DNA of 64,000 nt from Labrys sp. WJW (GTDB lineage: Bacteria > Pseudomonadota > Alphaproteobacteria > Rhizobiales > Labraceae): positions 186,001 through 250,000 of the forward strand of contig NZ_LYXZ01000018.1 in assembly GCF_001676615.1 (NCBI RefSeq). The letters are read 5' to 3'. Shown piece by piece: positions 27,154 through 35,911 of this stretch (its first letter is position 1; the number at the start of each line of letters is the position of its first letter). The notes beneath the pieces are model-generated. The model did not search any database. It saw only the letters and a list, made by a program, of their open reading frames with translations, and had not been told where the DNA came from. The translations under genes were made by a program, and so were the position numbers.

Positions 27154-27323
27154 AGGCCGGTTTGGCGTCGATGCCACCGGTCGGCACCGATAGCTGGTAA
27201 TATGTCCGCCGGCTTGCCGTCGCCGCTTGCCCGACTTGGTTGATTGCCGCAACAAACTGGCGATAATGTCGGATGAATACGCGCCGGCTCTTCGGCGACG
27301 TCAGCCCGAACCCGGAGGAACCC

Positions 27324-28361
27324 ATGCGCGCCCTTGTCCTTGAACGCCAGCACGAATTGTCGCTGCGCGAGATCGATCTCCCGCTCGAAGTCGGCCCGAC
27401 CGATGTGAAGATCGCGCTGCACACCGTCGGCGTCTGCGGCAGCGACGTGCACTATTACACCCATGGCCGCATCGGTAATTTCATCGTCAATGCGCCGATG
27501 GTGCTGGGCCATGAAGCAGCCGGCACCGTGGTGGAGGTCGGCTCGAAGGTGACGAACCTCAAGGCGGGGGACCGCGTCTGCATGGAGCCCGGCGTCCCGG
27601 ACCTGAGCTCGCGCGCTTCCAAGCTCGGCATCTACAATGTCGATCCGTCCGTAACCTTCTGGGCCACCCCGCCGGTGCATGGCGTGCTCACGCCCTTCAC
27701 GGTGCATCCGGCGGCCTTCACCTACAAGCTGCCCGACAATGTCTCCTTCGCCGAAGGCGCGATGGTGGAGCCCTTCGCCGTCGGCATGCAGGCGGCCGCG
27801 CGGGCTCGCATCGCGCCCGGCGATGTCGGGGCGGTGATCGGCGCCGGCCCGATCGGCATCATGGTTGCGCTCGCCGCCCTGGCCGGCGGCTGCAGCAAGG
27901 TGCTGATTTCCGATTTCAGCAAGGAAAAGCTTGAGATTGCCGGCCGCTATGACGGCATCATTCCTGTCGACCTCACGAAGGAAACCTTTGCCACCGCCAT
28001 CGCGCGGGAGACCGACGAATGGGGCGCCGACGTGGTGTTCGAGGCGAGCGGCAGCGCCAAGGCCTATAACGGCATCTTCGACCTGGTGCGGCCCGGCGGC
28101 GCGCTTGTGCTTGTCGGCTTGCCAGTGGAGCCGGTCAATTTCGACGTCCCCGGCGCCATCGCCAAGGAAGTGCGCATCGAGACGGTGTTCCGCTATGCCA
28201 ACATCTACGACCGTGCGATTGCGCTGATCGGTTCGGGCAAGGTGGATCTCAAGCCGCTGATCACCGGCACCTATGCCTTCAAGGATTCCATCGCAGCCTT
28301 CGAGCGGGCCGCCAGGGCCCTGCCCACGGACGTGAAACTGCAGATCCTGATGGAAGACTGA
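27324..28361 (+). CDS. NAD(P)-dependent polyol dehydrogenase, xylitol/sorbitol type
   Basis: A 345-residue medium-chain dehydrogenase resembling rhizobial xylitol and sorbitol dehydrogenases. Catalytic zinc site [19 protein letters not shown] and LGHEAAGTV; nucleotide fold [15 protein letters not shown]. The lobe that normally holds four structural-zinc Cys reads [20 protein letters not shown] and has none, a known variation among these enzymes. GGAGGAA (27314-27320) fixes the ATG at 27324. It is likely the catabolic partner of the upstream importer, oxidising an imported alditol to a ketose. Confidence 0.85.
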   Translation: MRALVLERQHELSLREIDLPLEVGPTDVKIALHTVGVCGSDVHYYTHGRIGNFIVNAPMVLGHEAAGTVVEVGSKVTNLKAGDRVCMEPGVPDLSSRASKLGIYNVDPSVTFWATPPVHGVLTPFTVHPAAFTYKLPDNVSFAEGAMVEPFAVGMQAAARARIAPGDVGAVIGAGPIGIMVALAALAGGCSKVLISDFSKEKLEIAGRYDGIIPVDLTKETFATAIARETDEWGADVVFEASGSAKAYNGIFDLVRPGGALVLVGLPVEPVNFDVPGAIAKEVRIETVFRYANIYDRAIALIGSGKVDLKPLITGTYAFKDSIAAFERAARALPTDVKLQILMED

Positions 28362-28378
28362 CGGGGCGAAGGACGGGA

Positions 28379-28639
28379 CTATTCGGTCTCGCCATACGCA
28401 TCTTCCCGAGGCACGAGGCGGCATCCTGCGGTGCCGCATTCCACGTCGAGGATGCGGTGGGAGGTCCCACCGCAATTGGCCTGGAATACCGATGTAGAGT
28501 CGCTGTGATAGATCGAAGTGATCTTCGCACCGAGGCAGCCATTGCGTGTCAATACGCCTGCAAGATCACCGTCGCCCGCATTCGCTTGCTTCGAAGCGAG
28601 GCCGGCTAGAATACCGGCTATCAAGAGAGTTCTGTGCAT
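28379..28639 (-). CDS. small secreted hypothetical protein
   Basis: An 86-residue protein with a signal peptide (MHRTLLIAGILAGLASKQANA) and a 65-residue mature part with four cysteines (NGCLG, ANCGG, VECG, AGCRL), likely two disulfides in the periplasm. No family recognised. It is the last gene on the minus strand after the copper operon, separated from cusF by a 10-bp hairpin, and ends 18 bp from the convergent polyol dehydrogenase. A copper-related role is only suggested by position. Confidence 0.6.
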   Translation of the reverse strand: MHRTLLIAGILAGLASKQANAGDGDLAGVLTRNGCLGAKITSIYHSDSTSVFQANCGGTSHRILDVECGTAGCRLVPREDAYGETE

Positions 28640-28664
28640 TCCAAAAATCCTGCCGTGGTTTCAA

Positions 28665-28690
28665 CGGCCCCCTTCTGGCAAAGGGGGCCG
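28665..28690 (-). terminator. hairpin after the CusF-like gene
   Basis: A perfect 10-bp stem (CGGCCCCCTT with its complement) around a 6-nt loop, in the gap between the CusF-like gene and the small secreted gene. On the minus strand only TT follows, so termination would be partial. Confidence 0.4.
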
Positions 28691-28703
28691 CTCGAATCCG
28701 GCG

Positions 28704-28988
28704 TTATTTCGCCTTTTCGATCTTGGTTACGGTCAGGCGCCCGTTGACGCGGTCGGCCTCGAAGGAAACCTTGTCACCGGACTTGACCGTCTTGAGCATG
28801 GCCGGATCGGCCACGGCGAACACCATCGTCATCCCATCCATGTCGAGGTTCTTGATCGGGCCATGCTTGAGGGTGATCTTGCCCTGGGCCTCGTTGATCT
28901 TGGTGACCTCGCCACTGACAGGTGCTGTTTGTGCCAGAGCCGAGGTCGCCAAGGCGGAAAAGGCGAGGGTGAAGAGGAATTTGCGCAT
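28704..28988 (-). CDS. CusF-like periplasmic copper-binding protein
   Basis: A 94-residue CusF-domain protein. Signal peptide MRKFLFTLAFSALATSALAQ, then an OB-fold with KITLKHGPIKNLDMDGMTMVF. The His and two Met of that stretch correspond to the CusF Cu(I) ligands, while the Trp that caps copper in E. coli CusF is not seen in this position. It would shuttle copper to a periplasmic partner. Its ATG overlaps the cupredoxin stop by 1 nt (TGATG). Confidence 0.85.
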   Translation of the reverse strand: MRKFLFTLAFSALATSALAQTAPVSGEVTKINEAQGKITLKHGPIKNLDMDGMTMVFAVADPAMLKTVKSGDKVSFEADRVNGRLTVTKIEKAK

Positions 28989-29470
28989 CAGAGAGCTCCT
29001 GTCTTGGTGGTGACGATGATGGTGCCGGTCATGCCGGCTTCGCGATGGCCCGGGATCAGGCAGGAAAAGTCGAACTCGCCGACCTTGGTGAATTTCCAGA
29101 CCATTTCTCCGGCCTTTTTGGGCTGCAGGCGCCGGGCATTGGGATCGTCATGCTCCATGTCCGGGTTCTTCTGCATTTCCGCGCCGTGCTTGAGGTTTTC
29201 GGCCAGCGTGGCCAGCACGATCTCATGGTCGATCTCGCCATTGTTGCGCAGGACGAACTTGATCTGCTCGCCCTGGCGGACCTCGATCCTGCTGGGGATG
29301 AACATCATCTTGCCGTCGGCCTCGCGCATGGTGATGGCGATGGTGCGTGCCGGCTTCCTGGCATCGCCCGGCTCGCCATAGGCGCGCGCGCCGCTGTGGC
29401 CGGCATCGGCCAAGGCCGGCCCGGCCGCCAAGGCCAGTGCGGCGGCCACAAACAGAGTTCTCGGGAACAT
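28988..29470 (-). CDS. cupredoxin (plastocyanin/azurin-like) periplasmic protein
   Basis: A 160-residue exported cupredoxin with a signal peptide ending GPALADAG. The type-1 copper site is visible as His in NGEIDHEIVLA and the C-terminal loop FDFSCLIPGHREAGM, giving Cys, His and Met. A Met/His-containing insertion (KHGAEMQKNPDMEHDDPNA) may bind extra copper. AAGGAG before the ATG at 29470 shows the start; the open frame continues upstream without support. It probably passes electrons or copper between the multicopper oxidase and CusF-like protein. Confidence 0.88.
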   Translation of the reverse strand: MFPRTLFVAAALALAAGPALADAGHSGARAYGEPGDARKPARTIAITMREADGKMMFIPSRIEVRQGEQIKFVLRNNGEIDHEIVLATLAENLKHGAEMQKNPDMEHDDPNARRLQPKKAGEMVWKFTKVGEFDFSCLIPGHREAGMTGTIIVTTKTGAL

Positions 29471-29492
29471 CCATGCTCCTTTCATTGGGGGG

Positions 29493-30881
29493 TCAGTGCT
29501 GATCGTGGGTGGAGCGCCGGCCGGGCTTGACCACCCGGACTTCGGCTGTGCTGCCACGGTTCTCGGGAATGGCGGGCGCGTGGAAGGCATTCTTCGACGC
29601 GCCGGTCCATTCGTAGGAGACCGTGCCTTCCGGGTGCTTGAACCAGCCCGGATCCTTGTAGTCCCCGGCGGCCAGGCCTTGGCGGACCTTGACCACCGAG
29701 AACATGCCGCCCATCTCCACCGCGCCAAACTGGGCAAAACCCGTCATCATTGGCAGGGTGTTATCGGGCAGCGGCATTTCCATCTCGCCCATGTCAGCCA
29801 TGCCGGCGGAACCCATGGGCATGTAGTCGGGCACGAGCTTGCGGATCTTGGCCGCGATAGCCTTTTTGTCGACGCCGATATAATTGCGGACGTCGTGCCC
29901 CATCGGGTTCATGGTGTGGTGCGACTTGTGGCAGTGGATGGCCCAGTCGCCTTCTGCGTCGGCGGTGAAGTCGAAGGCGCGCATCTGCCCGACGGCGCAA
30001 TCGATGGTCACCTCCGGCCAGGCGGACGCTTCCGGTACCCAGCCGCCATCCGTGCACGAGACCTTGAAGTCGTAGCCATGCATATGGATGGGGTGGTTGG
30101 TCATGGTGAGATTGCCGAAGCGCACCCTGACCTTGTCGCCCTTGCCGCAGACCAGCGGGTCGATGCCCGGAAAAGCCCGGCTGTTCCAGGTCCACAGATT
30201 GAAGTCCGTCATCTCCGCCACCTTGGGCACATAGGAGCCCGGCTCGATGTCGTAGGCGTTGATGAGGAAGACGAAATCGCGGTCGACGCGCCGGAAGGCA
30301 GGATCGCGCGGGTGCACGACGAAGAAGCCCATCATGCCCATCGCCATCTGCACCATCTCGTCGGCATGCGGGTGGTACATGAAGGTGCCGCTCTTGCGCA
30401 GCTCGAATTCGTAGACGAAGGTCTTGCCGGGCTTGATGTGCGGCTGGGTCAGCCCTCCGACCCCATCCATGCCGTTGGGCAGCAACTGTCCGTGCCAATG
30501 GATGGTGGTATGCTCCGGCAGCTTGTTGGTGACGAAGATGCGCACCTTGTCGCCCTCGACCGCCTCGATGGTGGGGCCGGGGGACTGGCCATTATAGCCC
30601 CACAGATGGGCGACCATGCCGGGGGCGATCTCGCGCACTACCGGCTCGGCGACCAGATGGAATTCCTTCCAGTCGCCGTTCTGGCGCCAGGGCAGTGTCC
30701 AGCCATTGAGCGTGACCACGGGGTTGTAGTCCACGCCTGTGGCCGGCACGAGCGGGGGCTGCATGCCGGCTTCCTTCATGGTGGGCGCTTCGGGGATGGC
30801 GGCCGCCTGGGCGCGGCCGGAGATGGCGCCGGCGCCGATCAGGGCCGCGGCGCCGAGGAGGGAACGGCGGGATACCGTCAT
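29493..30881 (-). CDS. periplasmic multicopper oxidase (copper resistance)
   Basis: A 462-residue multicopper oxidase exported by the Tat system (SRRSLLGAAALIGAGA after the start). Copper-ligand motifs in order: TTIHWHGQLLPNG, FMYHPHADEM, NHPIHMHGYDF, and WAIHCHKSHHTMNPMG (type-1/trinuclear cluster His-Cys-His). Later Met-rich stretches such as GMADMGEMEMPLPDN resemble the Cu(I)-binding segments of CopA/CueO-like oxidases. AGGAG 9 nt upstream supports 30881. By family it oxidises Cu(I) to less toxic Cu(II). Confidence 0.9.
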   Translation of the reverse strand: MTVSRRSLLGAAALIGAGAISGRAQAAAIPEAPTMKEAGMQPPLVPATGVDYNPVVTLNGWTLPWRQNGDWKEFHLVAEPVVREIAPGMVAHLWGYNGQSPGPTIEAVEGDKVRIFVTNKLPEHTTIHWHGQLLPNGMDGVGGLTQPHIKPGKTFVYEFELRKSGTFMYHPHADEMVQMAMGMMGFFVVHPRDPAFRRVDRDFVFLINAYDIEPGSYVPKVAEMTDFNLWTWNSRAFPGIDPLVCGKGDKVRVRFGNLTMTNHPIHMHGYDFKVSCTDGGWVPEASAWPEVTIDCAVGQMRAFDFTADAEGDWAIHCHKSHHTMNPMGHDVRNYIGVDKKAIAAKIRKLVPDYMPMGSAGMADMGEMEMPLPDNTLPMMTGFAQFGAVEMGGMFSVVKVRQGLAAGDYKDPGWFKHPEGTVSYEWTGASKNAFHAPAIPENRGSTAEVRVVKPGRRSTHDQH

Positions 30882-30898
30882 GATGTCAGCTCCTGTGA

Positions 30899-32356
30899 TC
30901 AATGCGCGGCGCCGGCCGCGGGGGCGGCGGCCATGGCGGTTTCCCCGCCCGATGACGGGGCCGAGCCGCCGCCGATGAGGGCAGCCTGGAAATCCACGCC
31001 GGCGATGAGGAAGTCGCGCTGGGCGCCGATCGCCGCCACGCTGACGTCGAGGCTTTCGCGCGTGGTGGTGAGCAGGTCGAAGACGTCGATCAGCATGCCG
31101 CTATATTCGAGCACGGCCTGTTCGTTGATGGTCTTGCGCAAGGGCAGGATGCGGGCGCGATATTGGCGCCAGATCTCGTGCCGGCCGCGATAGGTGAGGA
31201 AAGCGGCCCTCGCCTCGGAGCGCACGGTGACGGCCTTGTCCACCAGGCGGTTGACCGACTGCATATAGGTCTCTCGCGCACGCCTTACGCCGGTTTCGCC
31301 GAGATCGAAGAGCGGGATCTGCACTTCGAGCTCGAAGCCGCGCGGATAGTCGCGCTTCTTCACGCCGTCCTCGCTGGCGCGGGTGTAGTTGGCCAGGCCC
31401 GTGAGATCGAGCAGGGAGACATAGCGGCTCGCCTGGGTCAGGCCGAGCTCGGCAGTCATGGCGTCGAGATCGAGCCGGGCGGCGATCAGGTCGACGCGCT
31501 TGCGAACGGCCTGCGCCTCGATTTCGGTCGAGGAGGGCAGCTTTCCGGGCGTGGCCGGCAGAGTGCCCGGCAATTTAGTGTCGGTCTCGTTGCCCCACAG
31601 GCCGAGCTGGCGGATCAGGGCCTCGCGCTCGGTGCCGGCCTGGAGCCTGGCTTCGGCGAGGCGGTTCGACACTTCGGCGTAGAAGGAGGCCGACCGCGCC
31701 TGGTCGAGCTTGGTGGCGGCGCCGGTCTCGCCGAGCTTGCGTGAAAGATCGCCGGCGGCTTCGGCCGAAAGCCGGGCCTTCTGCAGCAGGCCGACGGTCT
31801 GGCGGGCCGCCACTGCGCGGTAATAGGCCTTTCGCGTATCGGCGGCGAGGCGGAAGGTCGCCTCGATGGCCCGGTAGCGCGCCGCCTCGAACTGGGTCTT
31901 GGCGATGTCGCGGCGTGCCGGCAGGGTCAGCAAGGAGAGGACGCTCGCCACCAGCCGGCGCTCGATGTCGAGCTCGCCGCCGGCCACCACGCGCTCGAGC
32001 TGGAAGGTCGGGCTCGGCGGCAGGCTCGCCGCGACATAGGCTGCCTCGGAAATGCCGAGCGTGTTGTATTCGGCCTGCAGGCCGCGATTGTTGAGGAGCG
32101 CGATCTGCACGGCGCGATCTGATGTCAGCGGCCTAGCGAGCAGGGCTGATACACGTGCCTTGGCCTGCGCGGCCTCGGCCGGCGAGGTGATCTTGACGGC
32201 ATCCTTGCGGAGTTCGGTCGCGATGCGTCCCTTGACCGGCGTCATGCCGCCATCGGGCGTGAAGCTGGCGCAGCCCGCCAGGGTGAGGGCGAGGGAAGTC
32301 AGCATCGCCAGCCGCCGTGGTCGCGTGACGGGATGGCGTAAAAACCGGGACATCAT
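30899..32356 (-). CDS. TolC-family outer-membrane lipoprotein of the copper operon
   Basis: A 485-residue TolC/OEP-family protein with a lipoprotein signal (SLALTLAGC, lipobox LAGC) and long coiled-coil helices rich in Ala, Arg and Glu. Such proteins form outer-membrane exit ducts, but here no RND pump or adaptor is linked; several copper operons carry a solitary member like this. AAGGAGCC precedes the double ATG. It overlaps the upstream small lipoprotein gene by 4 bp and is 17 bp from the oxidase start. Confidence 0.85.
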   Translation of the reverse strand: MMSRFLRHPVTRPRRLAMLTSLALTLAGCASFTPDGGMTPVKGRIATELRKDAVKITSPAEAAQAKARVSALLARPLTSDRAVQIALLNNRGLQAEYNTLGISEAAYVAASLPPSPTFQLERVVAGGELDIERRLVASVLSLLTLPARRDIAKTQFEAARYRAIEATFRLAADTRKAYYRAVAARQTVGLLQKARLSAEAAGDLSRKLGETGAATKLDQARSASFYAEVSNRLAEARLQAGTEREALIRQLGLWGNETDTKLPGTLPATPGKLPSSTEIEAQAVRKRVDLIAARLDLDAMTAELGLTQASRYVSLLDLTGLANYTRASEDGVKKRDYPRGFELEVQIPLFDLGETGVRRARETYMQSVNRLVDKAVTVRSEARAAFLTYRGRHEIWRQYRARILPLRKTINEQAVLEYSGMLIDVFDLLTTTRESLDVSVAAIGAQRDFLIAGVDFQAALIGGGSAPSSGGETAMAAAPAAGAAH

Positions 32357-32571
32357 GGCTCCTTCCGCCGGGGGGCAACGCCGTCGTTCCGTTCCACCCA
32401 GGGTTTGGGATCGACCGGGCGGAAATCCACGATCCCCGCGGTGACGGGCGTGTATCGCAGGTGCGGGACCGGTGCAGTGGGATTGGTCGGGTCAGGACCG
32501 ACGGCGAGCCTGGGGGGCGCCGCGCAAGCGGACAGGACGACGGCGAGAACCGTCGGGATGGCGATTTTCAT
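32353..32571 (-). CDS. small lipoprotein of the copper operon
   Basis: A 72-residue predicted lipoprotein: MKIAIPTVLAVVLSAC with lipobox LSAC, then a Pro-rich mature part of about 57 residues without obvious metal motif. It overlaps the TolC-like gene start by 4 bp, so it is translated as part of the operon. No family recognised. It may help insert or stabilise the TolC-like duct. Confidence 0.6.
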   Translation of the reverse strand: MKIAIPTVLAVVLSACAAPPRLAVGPDPTNPTAPVPHLRYTPVTAGIVDFRPVDPKPWVERNDGVAPRRKEP

Positions 32572-32755
32572 GAAATTTCTCGGACAGCGGCGTCGGGCCG
32601 CCTTCAGGGCAGCCGCGGGCGCAGCGATTTGGGGGACAAGGCGAAATGCGGCGCGTCAAACGCTCCGCACGGCGACCTCTCGGCTGTGTCCAGTCAGTCC
32701 TGGCCCAGCTCCCTCCCCGTGGCGCTTGGCGCCTGCCTGAGGATGGAAGGGGAAA

Positions 32756-33160
32756 TCAGCCGACGGTCGCGTCGACCTGCCTGGGAGGGCGGTCGAGCAA
32801 GGACAGCATCGACATCGGCAATCCCGGCGCCACGATCGTGCGCCTGATGGCAATGATGAAGGTGCGCGCATTCAACGAGGAAACGCCAGTCTCCATGGCG
32901 ACATGGCAGGCCAAGGCGCAACAGGTGGAAGCAGCTTCCCCTTCATGAGTCTCACCGCCGCATGGCGGAGCCTGGTGGCAGGACATTCCTTCCAAGGCTA
33001 CGTCCCCGCCATGATCAGGCGCATCTGCGTTCTTGCCCGCATGATGGCTCATGGCCTGATCGCCGGCCATCCGTGTGCTCGCCATGGCCCAGCCGACACT
33101 GGTCACCGCGAACAGCAGCGCGAGCAGCAGGCACAGGACGGGGCGAACATTTCGAATCAT
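32756..33160 (-). CDS. exported His/Met/Cys-rich hypothetical protein
   Basis: A 134-residue protein that begins with a signal segment (VLCLLLALLFAVTSVGWAMA). The mature part is rich in metal-binding side chains: DQAMSHHAGKNADAPDHGG, MSCHQAPPCGG and STCCALACHVAMET. No family recognised with confidence (it resembles DUF2946-type copper-operon proteins in style). It is the first minus-strand gene upstream of the copper operon, 184 bp before the small lipoprotein, and may bind or sense copper in the periplasm. Start at 33160 puts the signal at the N-terminus. Confidence 0.6.
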   Translation of the reverse strand: MIRNVRPVLCLLLALLFAVTSVGWAMASTRMAGDQAMSHHAGKNADAPDHGGDVALEGMSCHQAPPCGGETHEGEAASTCCALACHVAMETGVSSLNARTFIIAIRRTIVAPGLPMSMLSLLDRPPRQVDATVG

Positions 33161-33260
33161 GCTGGATTTGTATGAAGCTTGCCACGTGGGAAGGACAAGT
33201 CCCATTTCGAGAGCCGGGGCAACGCCGACTGCCTTCCGAGCCTTTGCAGCATGGATGGCC

Positions 33261-34694
33261 TCATGCCGGGCATTCGCGCGGTTTTTCCGCGTCCTTGAAC
33301 AAATGTGGAGCCAGCTTCAGGGCGGCGAAGACGCCGGGCAGGGCGATCAGGATGGCCAAGATGAAAACAGCCAGCATGGCCTGCTGCAATTGCGGACCTG
33401 TAGTTGCCGAGCCGGCGCCATTGGCGTTGGCGACGAAGCCGAGCACGGCGGCCCCGATGGCATAGGCGGCCGACTGGAGAGTGGGCAGCAGCGCGGAGGT
33501 GCGGTTGCGCTCCTCCGCCGGTGAGGCCTCCATCAGGCCCTGGCTGAGATAGCCCCAGCTTGCGCCGAAACCCGCCCCAATCAAGACCTGGCCGCCGATG
33601 AGCAGTACGATGTCGGTGCGCCAGAGCGCGAAAATGATGGCGATGAGGCCCAGCACCAGGAACAACGGTCCCAGACAGATCAGCCGGCGGCGGGTCTGCT
33701 GCGAGGCCACGCTGGCCACCGCGATGGCGACGAGGCTCCAGCACACGGCCATTACCGCGTTGAGCGCGCCCGCCAGGGTGGCGCCATAGCCCCATAGATG
33801 CTGGATCAGGTAGACGAGATAGACCGAGGCGGCGGAATGCGCCATCGGCATCAGGAAGACGATCCACAGGCCGAGGCCGATCGGCTTGCCGAGCCGAAAG
33901 GCGTCCTTCGGGAACAGACGCGCCGGCGAGCGCCTGTCGCTGTAGACGGCGCCGACATAGAGCAGCGCTGCGAGGATGAGCAGCAGGACTGCGGCACCGG
34001 TGCCGCCGGCAACGTCGGCGATCATGACTGCTGCCATGCCGGCTCCAATGGCACCGAGCTGGACGAGAGGAAGCGCGGCCGCGTCCTGCCGGGCTGTATG
34101 CGGTACCACTTTGAGGACCAGGGCGATGAAGATCAGCGACAGCGGCACATTGACCAGGAAGGCGGCCCGCCAGGACACGGTCTCGCTGATGATGCCGGCG
34201 ACGGCCGGGCCGCCGAAGGCCGCTGCTGCCCAGACCATCGCCTCGGCGCCGAACACCTTGGGTACCAGGCGCGAGGGAAAGATTTCCGGGATCAGGGCAT
34301 AGCAGACCGCGGCGATCAGGCCTTCGCCGAAGCCCTGCAAGGCACGGCCGACCAGCAGCACGGCCATGGCGGGGGCCAGGCCCGCGATCAGGGTGCCGGC
34401 CGTAAACAGCAGGGCTGCTCCGATCAGCGCGGCCCGGGCCCCATGGCGCGCCTTGACCAACGCCGCGATCGAGCCGCCGAGGATGGCGAAGATCAGATAG
34501 AGGCTGACGGACCAGGCGATCAGCGAAGCGCCGCCGAGCTCATCGATCGCCGAGGGCAGGGCGGTCGAGACCAGGAAGCTGTTGAAGGCGAACAGGGCCA
34601 CGCCAAGGCAGAGCGTGGCTGTCGCACCGGCATAGCGGCCGACGGCAATCTCGCGCCAATGGGCTTGGGTTTCCGTGCTGATTTGCGCGTCCAT
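33261..34694 (-). CDS. MFS drug-efflux transporter
   Basis: A 477-residue major facilitator with 12-14 hydrophobic spans. Motifs are LPSAIDELGGASLIAWSVSLYLIFAILGGSIAALVKARHGARAALI (motif A region with the span-2/3 loop) and VGRALQGFGEGLIAAVCYALIPEIFP (motif C-like). It is probably an H+-antiporter for toxic organics. The ATG at 34694 is chosen because a SoxR-like promoter dyad ends only 14 bp upstream of the alternative at 34757, which would leave almost no leader. Divergent from soxR. Confidence 0.85.
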   Translation of the reverse strand: MDAQISTETQAHWREIAVGRYAGATATLCLGVALFAFNSFLVSTALPSAIDELGGASLIAWSVSLYLIFAILGGSIAALVKARHGARAALIGAALLFTAGTLIAGLAPAMAVLLVGRALQGFGEGLIAAVCYALIPEIFPSRLVPKVFGAEAMVWAAAAFGGPAVAGIISETVSWRAAFLVNVPLSLIFIALVLKVVPHTARQDAAALPLVQLGAIGAGMAAVMIADVAGGTGAAVLLLILAALLYVGAVYSDRRSPARLFPKDAFRLGKPIGLGLWIVFLMPMAHSAASVYLVYLIQHLWGYGATLAGALNAVMAVCWSLVAIAVASVASQQTRRRLICLGPLFLVLGLIAIIFALWRTDIVLLIGGQVLIGAGFGASWGYLSQGLMEASPAEERNRTSALLPTLQSAAYAIGAAVLGFVANANGAGSATTGPQLQQAMLAVFILAILIALPGVFAALKLAPHLFKDAEKPRECPA

Positions 34695-34770
34695 CTTCGG
34701 CTCCAACTCGCGACATCCAGTTCGTACGATGTCCGGTGCCATTCCGGCATCCGACATTGTTTGGCCTACA

Positions 34771-34790
34771 ACCTCTACTTAAGTTAAGGT
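34771..34790. promoter_or_regulatory. SoxR-type operator between soxR and the MFS gene
   Basis: ACCT-CT-ACTTAAGT-TA-AGGT, a 20-bp dyad close to the known SoxR box. On the minus strand TTGACC (plus 34788-34793) is followed 19 bp on by TAGGCC, the long spacer that MerR-family activators correct by twisting DNA. Predicts redox-induced expression of the MFS pump. Confidence 0.7.
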
Positions 34791-34847
34791 CAAGCGGTTT
34801 CGCGATGGTCGCGAGTTTTCCTCGATAGGCTTTGATGGAGGCGGTCC

Positions 34848-35291
34848 ATGGCTGAACTGAGCGTCGGCGATCTCGCTCATCGCAGCGGCGTGTCGGTAAC
34901 GGCGCTGCATTTCTACGAGCGCAAGGGACTGATCCGCAGCCGGCGCAGCCAGGGCAATCAGCGGCGCTACGATCGGGCCGTGCTGCGCCGCGTCGCCCTG
35001 ATCAAGGTGGCACAGGAGCTCGGCTTCTCGCTGGCGGAGATCGGGACACGCCTCGCCGAGCTTCCGGACGATCGTCCGCCCTCCCGCGGCGATTGGGAAA
35101 TGCTCGCCACGCATTGGGCCGACGAACTCGACCACCGCATCGCCCTGATGCAGAACCTGCGCAACGAGCTGACCGGTTGCATCGGCTGCGGCTGCCTGTC
35201 GATGGAGCGCTGCACCCTGCTCAATACCGATGACCGGCTTGCCGGCGCAGGAAACGGCCCTGTGAGGCTGATGCAGGAGGCTGAGGCGTAG
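34848..35291 (+). CDS. soxR: redox-sensitive transcriptional activator SoxR
   Basis: A 147-residue MerR-family regulator. The DNA-binding domain has LSVGDLAHRSGVSVTALHFYERKGLIRSRRSQGNQRRY (4-41), then a dimerisation helix, then the [2Fe-2S] cluster motif CIGCGCLSMERC at 111-122 (CX2CXCX5C), which defines SoxR. Outside enteric bacteria SoxR usually responds to redox-active compounds and switches on efflux pumps directly, with no SoxS. The divergent MFS gene and the dyad between them fit that. Confidence 0.93.
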   Translation: MAELSVGDLAHRSGVSVTALHFYERKGLIRSRRSQGNQRRYDRAVLRRVALIKVAQELGFSLAEIGTRLAELPDDRPPSRGDWEMLATHWADELDHRIALMQNLRNELTGCIGCGCLSMERCTLLNTDDRLAGAGNGPVRLMQEAEA

Positions 35292-35297
35292 CCGGTC

Positions 35298-35714
35298 TCA
35301 GCTCGCCGCCTCGAACGGCAGGTTGATCTGCCAGGAGACGCCGAACCGGTCGGCGGCCCAGCCGAACCGGCGGCTGAATCCATAATCGTCGAGGGCCATG
35401 AAGACGGTGCCGTCCTGGGACAGGGCCGTGAAGAGGCGATCGAGCTCCTCATTCGTTTCGCAATCAATGAAGAACGAAAAGGACGGCGTGAAGGTGAAGT
35501 TGTGCTGCACGGGGCTGTCGATGCACATCACGCTCTGGCCGGCGATGCTGAAGCGTGCCTTCTTGATCGAGCCCGGCAGCCCCATCTCGCCGGCGCCATA
35601 ACGCTCGACGTCGAGGATCTCGCCGTCGGGAAACAGTGAAACATAGAGGTTCATGGCGGCATCCGCTTGGCCTTTTCCCTGGAACATCAGGAAAGGCTGG
35701 ACCGTCAGTTTCAT
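35298..35714 (-). CDS. VOC-family protein, PhnB-like
   Basis: A 138-residue vicinal-oxygen-chelate fold protein of the PhnB/YjdN-like group: LTVQPFLMFQGKGQADAAMNLYVSLFPDG, then FSIAGQSVMCIDSPVQHNFTFTPSFSFFIDCE and FGWAADRFGVSWQIN. GGAGGA lies 7 nt before the ATG at 35714 and only 1-2 nt before the one at 35720, so 35714 is used. Function in this family is mostly unknown. Its 3' end meets soxR (6 bp apart). Confidence 0.8.
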   Translation of the reverse strand: MKLTVQPFLMFQGKGQADAAMNLYVSLFPDGEILDVERYGAGEMGLPGSIKKARFSIAGQSVMCIDSPVQHNFTFTPSFSFFIDCETNEELDRLFTALSQDGTVFMALDDYGFSRRFGWAADRFGVSWQINLPFEAAS

Positions 35715-35911
35715 CGGCATTTCCTCCAAAAGGAGCGATCCTCGTCATTTCAGCGCCTGTTTGGCGCCAGCTGGTACTTCCTTCCACGGTGACGTGGCGA
35801 GAATGTGGGCCGATCAGCTCTCCGCGTACAGGGCGCAGGAACCGCGGCGAATCACGCTAAGGCGGTGTGAAGCGCATGGGCCCGCACCGGGCAGGCGTGC
35901 AATCGGGACGG

